9,877 nucleotides of DNA, taken from assembly GCA_025463615.1 (NCBI GenBank), contig JAODAU010000058.1, positions 1 to 9,877 of the forward strand, read 5' to 3'. This document shows positions 5,580 through 9,877 of this stretch, in pieces (the stretch's first letter is position 1; the number at the start of each line of letters is the position of its first letter). Both the position numbers and the translations under genes were made by a program. The notes beneath the pieces are model-generated. The model was not told where the DNA came from, did no database searches, and worked only from the letters and a program-made list of their open reading frames with translations. The stretch comes from Microbacteriaceae bacterium (lineage in GTDB: Bacteria; Actinomycetota; Actinomycetes; Actinomycetales; Microbacteriaceae).

Positions 5580-7802
5580 GTGGTCGATCAGGAACTCGAA
5601 CGTGAGCAGGCCTACGTCGGCACCCTCTACGCGCGACTCGACGCGCTGAAACTGGAGGCGAGCCAGCAGCTCGACGCCGTGCGACTGCTCGAGGTGGGCG
5701 GCAACCACCAGGGCCGCTCCGAGCGCGACACCTTCGCCCGCATCTATGAGGACCGCATCGCCCTGCTGCGGGAGGTGGACGAGCGGCTCGCCTTCGGGCG
5801 GCTCGAGCTCGCCGAGCCCGACGGCGACGACACCTACCGCTACATCGGCCGCATCGGGCTGCGTGACGCCGACCTGCAGCCGATCCTGCTCGACTGGCGC
5901 GTGCCGCAGGCGAGCGCGTTCTACCAGGCCACGGCCGCGAACCCGCTCGGCACCCGCGCCCGGCGCCACCTGGTCTCGAAGGGCCGCTCGGTCATCCGCG
6001 TCGAGGACGAGGTGTTCGACGCGAGCCTGCTCGACGACGACACCGTCGAGCTGCAGGGGGAGGGCGCGCTGCTGGCCGCCCTCAGCGCCCAGCGCACCGG
6101 GCGGATGAGCGATATCGTCGCCACGATCCAGGCCGAGCAGGACCGCATCATCCGCTCCGACATGCGCGGCGTGCTCGTCGTGCAGGGCGGGCCGGGCACC
6201 GGCAAGACCGCGGTGGCGCTGCACCGCGCCGCGTACCTGCTCTACTCGAACCGTGAGCGGCTGGCCGGCTCCGGCGTGCTCATCGTCGGGCCGTCGCGCT
6301 CGTTCCTGCAGTACATCGAGGCGGTGCTGCCGTCGCTCGGCGAGACCGGCGTGGTGCTGGCCAGCGTGGGGCAGCTGTTCCCCGGGGTGGAAGCGGGGGT
6401 GGAGGATGCCCCGGCCGTCGCACGGCTGAAGGGCCGGGCATCCATGGCCGACCTCATCGCGCGCGCAGTTCGCTCGCGCCAGCGCATCCCCGCCGAGCAG
6501 CAGGTGCTCGACGTGAGCGGCGACAGCCTCGTGCTCGACCCGCACCTCGTGAGCCAGGCGATGGTCCGCGCCCGCGAGGGCGGCAAGCCGTACAACGAGG
6601 CCCGGGTCACGTTCGTCAAGAACGCGCTCAACGCCCTTTCGCGCGAGTGGCTCGCCCAGCTCAAGGCGAGCGGCAACTCGATGGACGACTCCGACCTGCC
6701 GATGCTGCGCGAGGACCTGCGCAGCTCGGAGGACGTGCGCGTCGCCCTCAACACGGCCTGGCTGCCGCTCACCCCGGAGAAGCTGCTGCAGGACCTGTAC
6801 GCCCGCCCGCAGTGGCTGGCCGAGCTGACCCCCGACTGGATGCCGGAGGAGCGCGCCCTGCTGCGTCGCGACCGCTCGGCCGACTTCACGATCTCCGACG
6901 TGCCGCTGCTCGACGAGGCGGCCGAGCTGCTCGGCGAATACGACGCCGTCGACGCCGCGCAGAAGCGCGAGGCCAAGCAGCAGCGCAAGCGCGACATCGA
7001 GAACGCCGAGGCCGCCATCCAGAACATGGATGTCAGGGGCATGGTCAACGCCAAGGACCTCGCCGACAACTTCGCCGAGTACGTGGATCGCGGCACCACC
7101 GCCGAGCGCGCCGCCGCCGACCGCACCTGGACCTACGGCCACGTCGTCGTCGACGAGGCGCAGGAGCTCTCGCCGATGCAGTGGCGCCTGCTGCTGCGCC
7201 GCGGGCCGCTGCGTTCGTTCACGATCGTGGGCGACATCGCGCAGGCCGCCTCCGCGTCGGCCTCGTCGACCTGGCGCGACGCGCTCGAGCCGCTGCTGCG
7301 CGGATCGGCCGAGGCCGACCGCTGGCGGCTCGAGGAGCTCACCGTAAACTACCGCACGCCGAGCCAGATCTCGTCGGCCGCCGAGTCGATGGCGATCGCC
7401 CACGGCCTGCCGGTCACGCCGTCGCGTGCGGTTCGCGAGAGCGAGTGGCCGATCACCGTGCTTCCGGATGCCGCGGCCGCCCTCCGTCGCGAGCGCGAGC
7501 TCGGCGCCGGAGGCACGATCGCCGTGATCGTTCCCGACGCGCAGCACGAGGGGCTCGCGGCATCCCTCACCGAGGCGTTCGGCCCCGCGATCGGCCTCGG
7601 CCCGCGGGGGCTCACCAGCGAGGTGGCGCTGCTCACGGCGCAGGACGCGAAGGGCCTGGAGTTCGACGCGGTGATCGTGGTGGACCCGGTGGCCATGGTG
7701 GCGGCATCCGAGCGCGGCGCAGCGGCACTCTACGTCTCGATGACGCGCGCCACCCAGCGCCTCACGCTCGTCGCCACGGGAGACCTCCCCGCCGGCCTCT
7801 GA
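5580..7802 (+). CDS. helD: HelD/HelR-type RNA polymerase-recycling ATPase (UvrD-like SF1)
   Basis: This 740-residue SF1-like ATPase binds RNA polymerase and pushes it off nucleic acid, recycling stalled complexes. The actinobacterial HelR branch can also displace rifamycins. The N-terminus (about 1-75) is a charged coiled coil (ELEREQAYVGTLYARLDAL), the arm that enters the secondary channel. Next come LLDWRVPQASAFY and IVATIQAEQDRII, then Walker A GGPGTGKT (203-210, K209). A long insertion precedes Walker B VVVDEAQELS (D525-E526). It includes the primary-channel-loop region around residues 480-498, IQNMDVRGMVNAKDLADNF. GDIAQ (551-555), VNYRTPSQI (from 589, R592), KGLEFDAVIVVDP (from 691) and YVSMTRATQRL (718-728, R723) complete the helicase motifs. 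Length matches the ~740-residue mycobacterial HelD. GTG at 5580 is chosen from its ribosome site. The gene probably has its own promoter, 57 bp after prsW. The HelD versus HelR subclass is not settled. Confidence 0.92.
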   Translation: MVDQELEREQAYVGTLYARLDALKLEASQQLDAVRLLEVGGNHQGRSERDTFARIYEDRIALLREVDERLAFGRLELAEPDGDDTYRYIGRIGLRDADLQPILLDWRVPQASAFYQATAANPLGTRARRHLVSKGRSVIRVEDEVFDASLLDDDTVELQGEGALLAALSAQRTGRMSDIVATIQAEQDRIIRSDMRGVLVVQGGPGTGKTAVALHRAAYLLYSNRERLAGSGVLIVGPSRSFLQYIEAVLPSLGETGVVLASVGQLFPGVEAGVEDAPAVARLKGRASMADLIARAVRSRQRIPAEQQVLDVSGDSLVLDPHLVSQAMVRAREGGKPYNEARVTFVKNALNALSREWLAQLKASGNSMDDSDLPMLREDLRSSEDVRVALNTAWLPLTPEKLLQDLYARPQWLAELTPDWMPEERALLRRDRSADFTISDVPLLDEAAELLGEYDAVDAAQKREAKQQRKRDIENAEAAIQNMDVRGMVNAKDLADNFAEYVDRGTTAERAAADRTWTYGHVVVDEAQELSPMQWRLLLRRGPLRSFTIVGDIAQAASASASSTWRDALEPLLRGSAEADRWRLEELTVNYRTPSQISSAAESMAIAHGLPVTPSRAVRESEWPITVLPDAAAALRRERELGAGGTIAVIVPDAQHEGLAASLTEAFGPAIGLGPRGLTSEVALLTAQDAKGLEFDAVIVVDPVAMVAASERGAAALYVSMTRATQRLTLVATGDLPAGL

Positions 7803-7814
7803 GCCGGTGCGGGG
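7787..7814. terminator. Bidirectional GC-rich hairpin between convergent genes
   Basis: CCCCGC+CGGC (7787-7796) pairs with GCCG+GCGGGG (7803-7814, with a 2-nt bulge at 7807-7808). This gives about ten G-C pairs around a 6-nt loop that contains the helD TGA. The right arm ends at the base before the stop of the minus-strand gene. The position between convergent stops only 12 bp apart suits a shared terminator. No T-tract follows on either strand, as is common in high-GC actinomycetes. Confidence 0.5.
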
Positions 7815-8894
7815 TCAGTGGCCGAAGAAGCTCCAGATCCAGAAGACGGAGATGGCCGCGATGACCACGATCCCGGCGATCGGCACGCCGTGGCGCAGCC
7901 GGCGGCCCTGCGGCGCCACCATGTCCGCGCCGGCGCTGCCGATCCGGTCGTCGGAGTAGCGCTCGGTCTGGCCGAGGGTCTTCGCCCCGACCGTGTCGAC
8001 GATGCGGAAGAGGTGGTTCATGGTGGCGGCATCCGCCAGGTTGAGCGGCTTGTTCGAGTAGAGGAACATCCAGTCGTCGACGATCTCGACGTCGAACTGG
8101 GCGCTGTTGTCGATGAGCAGCGCCATGAGGTCGGGCGTGAAGACGTAGAGCGCGTCGGTCTCGTACTCCTTGGGGCAGTAGAGCGTGAAGTACCGGTCGA
8201 AGTCGCCCTCGAGCGAGAGTTTCTGGTCGCGCGCGAACGAGACGGGCAGGTCGCTGCCGAACAGCGAGTTGTTCGATTTGGCGTCGAGCACCATGTTCGG
8301 CAGACGCCGCTCGAGCTGCAGGGCGAGGTAGCCCCACACGTGTGTGGTGCGGTCGCGGCCCGAGCCGGTGGTCCACTGGTAGTTGGCGATGTCGAGGCGG
8401 CGGTCGCCGTTGCGGAACACGCGGTCGCTGCAGCCGCGGTTGTCGCCGTGCCCGAAGATCATGCCGCCGAATCCGGGGTCGCCCGACCTCGGGAGGTAGC
8501 CGAGGCCGTTCGCCGCCGCGAAGCCGGAGAGCCGGTACATCCGCTGCCACCGGCCGCCCGCACCCCGGATGCCGCGCACGAAAGCCACGACGACCAGTGC
8601 GAAGACGCCCACGAACACGACCGGGAAGACGAGCCCGAACGGGTCGCCGCCGCTGATCCCGCCGGCGAACAGGCTGCCGAAGACGCCGCCGAACACCACG
8701 AGGAAGAAGATGCCAAAGAGCACGAGGAACGCCGCCGTGACCACGGTCTGCGCGTTCACCGCGCTCGCCACCAGCCCGGATGCCCTGGCCTGCTTCCTGA
8801 AGTCGGCCACCTGCGCGCTCGTGATCGGCTCGGTCAGCGCGGAGTAGTTGATCGGGGTGACGGCGGGCGGCGGGGTCGGCTGATCGAGGCTCAC
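7815..8894 (-). CDS. Membrane protein of unknown function with large soluble core
   Basis: I do not recognise this 359-residue protein. It begins with a proline-rich, charged N-terminus (1-49), followed by two TM helices at about 50-78 and 87-109. The next ~225 residues are soluble and probably cytoplasmic, since RGIRGAGGRWQRMYR follows TM2. A last TM lies at about 338-357, almost at the C-terminus. The soluble core carries the unusual stretches GYLPRSGDPGFGGMIFGHGD (132-151), DNRGCSDRVF and THVWGYLALQLERRLPNMVL, which look like a compact mixed alpha/beta domain. No catalytic motif is evident. The start is GTG at 8892-8894; an AGGG lies seven bases upstream. It lies downstream of the MFS gene on the same strand but is separated by a strong inverted repeat, so it is likely its own transcript. 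A minus-strand TAGGGT six bases before the start could even give a leaderless message, but this is weak. Confidence 0.8.
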   Translation of the reverse strand: MSLDQPTPPPAVTPINYSALTEPITSAQVADFRKQARASGLVASAVNAQTVVTAAFLVLFGIFFLVVFGGVFGSLFAGGISGGDPFGLVFPVVFVGVFALVVVAFVRGIRGAGGRWQRMYRLSGFAAANGLGYLPRSGDPGFGGMIFGHGDNRGCSDRVFRNGDRRLDIANYQWTTGSGRDRTTHVWGYLALQLERRLPNMVLDAKSNNSLFGSDLPVSFARDQKLSLEGDFDRYFTLYCPKEYETDALYVFTPDLMALLIDNSAQFDVEIVDDWMFLYSNKPLNLADAATMNHLFRIVDTVGAKTLGQTERYSDDRIGSAGADMVAPQGRRLRHGVPIAGIVVIAAISVFWIWSFFGH

Positions 8895-8909
8895 ACCGTC
8901 ACCCTACCC

Positions 8910-8962
8910 AGTGGGCGAAATTTGTCGTCAGCGCGCTCCCGGCGCGACAAATATCGCCCACT
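8910..8962. repeat. 18-bp inverted repeat with 17-nt loop in intergenic gap
   Basis: Positions 8910-8927 and 8945-8962 are inverted copies matching at 17 of 18 positions (agtgggcgaaatttgtcg against agtgggcgatatttgtcg when the right arm is reverse-complemented). The loop 8928-8944 contains the 8-bp palindrome AGCGCGCT at 8930-8937. It lies just downstream of the MFS stop and upstream of the GTG at 8894, filling most of the 77-bp gap. Likely readings are a terminator for the MFS gene, a dispersed palindromic repeat, or an operator for the downstream gene. Confidence 0.75.
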
Positions 8963-8971
8963 CGCGGGCTT

Positions 8972-9877
8972 TCAGGGGGTGGGGGAGAGCGCGTCGTACT
9001 TCAGGAACCCGCGCTGCACCCGCACCAGCACGCCGAGCAGCACCATGATGAGCACGCCGCCGAGCAGCGGCGGCAGCCAGAGCGCGCCGAAGGCCGCGAT
9101 CAGCCCGACGTAGATGTCGCCGATGCGCGGGCCGCCGGTCACGACCACGGTGAACACGCCCTGCAGCCGCCCGCGCATGTTGTCGGGCACGGCGCTCTGC
9201 AGGATGGTCTGGCGGAAGATCGAGCTCACGTTGTCCGCGGCGCCGGAGCCGGCGAGCATCACGGCGGCGATCGCGATGCCGATCACGTTCGCGTGTGCGA
9301 ACGAGGCGTCGACGTGCATCCACGGCACGAAGGTGACCACCGCGAGCAGCAGGCCGAAGCCCGCCACGAACGCGCCGTAGACGGTGATCGCCCCGCGAAT
9401 CGCACGGCCCTGCCAGCGCTGGCCGCCGAGCCGCCCGGAGAACACGCTGCTGAGCAGAGCGCCGACCGCGCCCGCCGCGGTGAGAATGCCGACCGTGATC
9501 GGTCCGCCACCGAGCACGAGCGCGCCGACGGCGGGGAACAGCACGCGCGGCTGCCCGAACGTCATCGCGATGATGTCGGCGAGGAACGAGACGCGGATGT
9601 TCGGCGCCCGCCTCAGGAACGCCAGCCCGTCGCGCAGCGCGCTCAGCCCGGGCTTCGCGACCTCCCCCTGCGGCGGCAGCTTCGGCAGCGAGAAGATCCC
9701 GAAGAACGCGCTGAGGAACAGCACGACATCCACCGAGTAGGTCCAGCCGAACCCGATCGACGCCACGAGCACGCCCGCGAGCGCCGGCCCCACGGTGAGC
9801 GCGGCGCCGAAGATGATGCCGTTGAGCGCGGATGCCGCGGGCAGCAGGTGCGCGGGCAGCAGCCGGGGCACGACGGC
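8972..9877 (-). CDS. MFS transporter, EntS/MFS_3-like (5' partial)
   Basis: This is the C-terminal part of a second major facilitator permease, cut by the right edge. The frame is open to 9877, giving 301 visible residues. The GTG at 9869-9871 is an internal Val (AVVPRLLPAHLLPAASALNG), where MFS_3 proteins carry the conserved loop after TM4 with LPAANAL-like sequence, so it is not the start. The visible part holds about eight TM helices: GIIFGAALTVGPALAGVLVA, TYSVDVVLFLSAFFGIFSL, then after the central cytoplasmic loop (DGLAFLRRAPNIR) the second six-helix half. The motif AVPDNMRGRLQGVF before a late TM is typical of this subfamily, which includes the enterobactin exporter EntS and macrolide-type efflux proteins. 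Roughly 120-130 N-terminal residues are missing. Export of a siderophore or drug is possible by family, but the substrate cannot be inferred. The other MFS gene in the window is of a different subtype. Confidence 0.88.
   Translation of the reverse strand, partial: AVVPRLLPAHLLPAASALNGIIFGAALTVGPALAGVLVASIGFGWTYSVDVVLFLSAFFGIFSLPKLPPQGEVAKPGLSALRDGLAFLRRAPNIRVSFLADIIAMTFGQPRVLFPAVGALVLGGGPITVGILTAAGAVGALLSSVFSGRLGGQRWQGRAIRGAITVYGAFVAGFGLLLAVVTFVPWMHVDASFAHANVIGIAIAAVMLAGSGAADNVSSIFRQTILQSAVPDNMRGRLQGVFTVVVTGGPRIGDIYVGLIAAFGALWLPPLLGGVLIMVLLGVLVRVQRGFLKYDALSPTP

Noticed and set aside
5523..5580. Rifamycin-associated element upstream of helD
   Set aside because: I looked for the described long palindrome with GCTTGC-like arms. 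The only dyad here is AATCCGG/CCGGATT, which does not match.
3861..7547. 1228-residue open frame on the minus strand opposite the 5-TM, PrsW and HelD genes
   Set aside because: It is antisense to three well-supported genes, its sequence is low-complexity (Arg, Glu, His, Gly rich) with no domain signature, and long antisense frames are expected at this GC content.
1..9877. CRISPR array, prophage, insertion sequence, tRNA/rRNA, or defence island
   Set aside because: I found no regularly spaced repeats, transposase or integrase motifs, RNA genes, or known defence proteins. HelD resembles UvrD helicases but is the RNA polymerase-recycling type.

Overview
The window is high-GC, tightly packed bacterial DNA. 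Third codon positions are almost always G or C, GTG starts are common, and intergenic gaps are short. Gene content (an actinobacterial-type HelD helicase, a PrsW protease with a long C-terminal tail, an HxlR regulator facing an MFS pump) points to an actinomycete. Microbacteriaceae is my best guess, from codon habits and the frequent GGATGCC/GGCATCC words, but no 16S or other marker is present.

Layout from left to right. (1) Positions 2-1204, plus: the C-terminal ~85-90% of a GlcD-type FAD-linked hydroxyacid oxidase, cut by the window edge. (2) Positions 1205-1304: a convergent gap almost entirely filled by a long inverted repeat. (3) Positions 1305-2510, minus: a 12-TM MFS transporter. (4) Positions 2511-2599: a divergent regulatory region with a good sigma70-type promoter that would give a leaderless transcript. 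(5) Positions 2600-5522, plus: a four-gene run with gaps of -1 to 9 bp: HxlR regulator, small AhpD/carboxymuconolactone-decarboxylase-like protein, 5-TM protein of unknown function, PrsW intramembrane metalloprotease. (6) Positions 5523-5579: a gap with a -10-like box inside an inverted repeat. (7) Positions 5580-7802, plus: a complete HelD/HelR-type RNA polymerase-recycling ATPase. (8) Positions 7787-7814: a GC-rich hairpin spanning the two convergent stops. (9) Positions 7815-8894, minus: a membrane protein of unknown function with a large soluble core. (10) Positions 8895-8971: a gap dominated by an 18-bp inverted repeat. (11) Positions 8972-9877, minus: the C-terminal part of a second MFS transporter, cut by the right edge.

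Working together: the HxlR regulator probably controls the divergent MFS pump and its own operon, possibly in response to a reactive or electrophilic compound, since an AhpD-like protein follows it. PrsW and the adjacent 5-TM protein look like a membrane proteolysis pair, but no anti-sigma factor is visible here. HelD recycles stalled RNA polymerase and has its own candidate promoter. I see no mobile element, CRISPR array, tRNA or rRNA. Most of the window is ordinary chromosome. The best leads are the PrsW-containing operon, the intergenic inverted repeats, the HelD upstream hairpin, and a strict codon-context pattern suggestive of a sequence-specific mutation or avoidance process.
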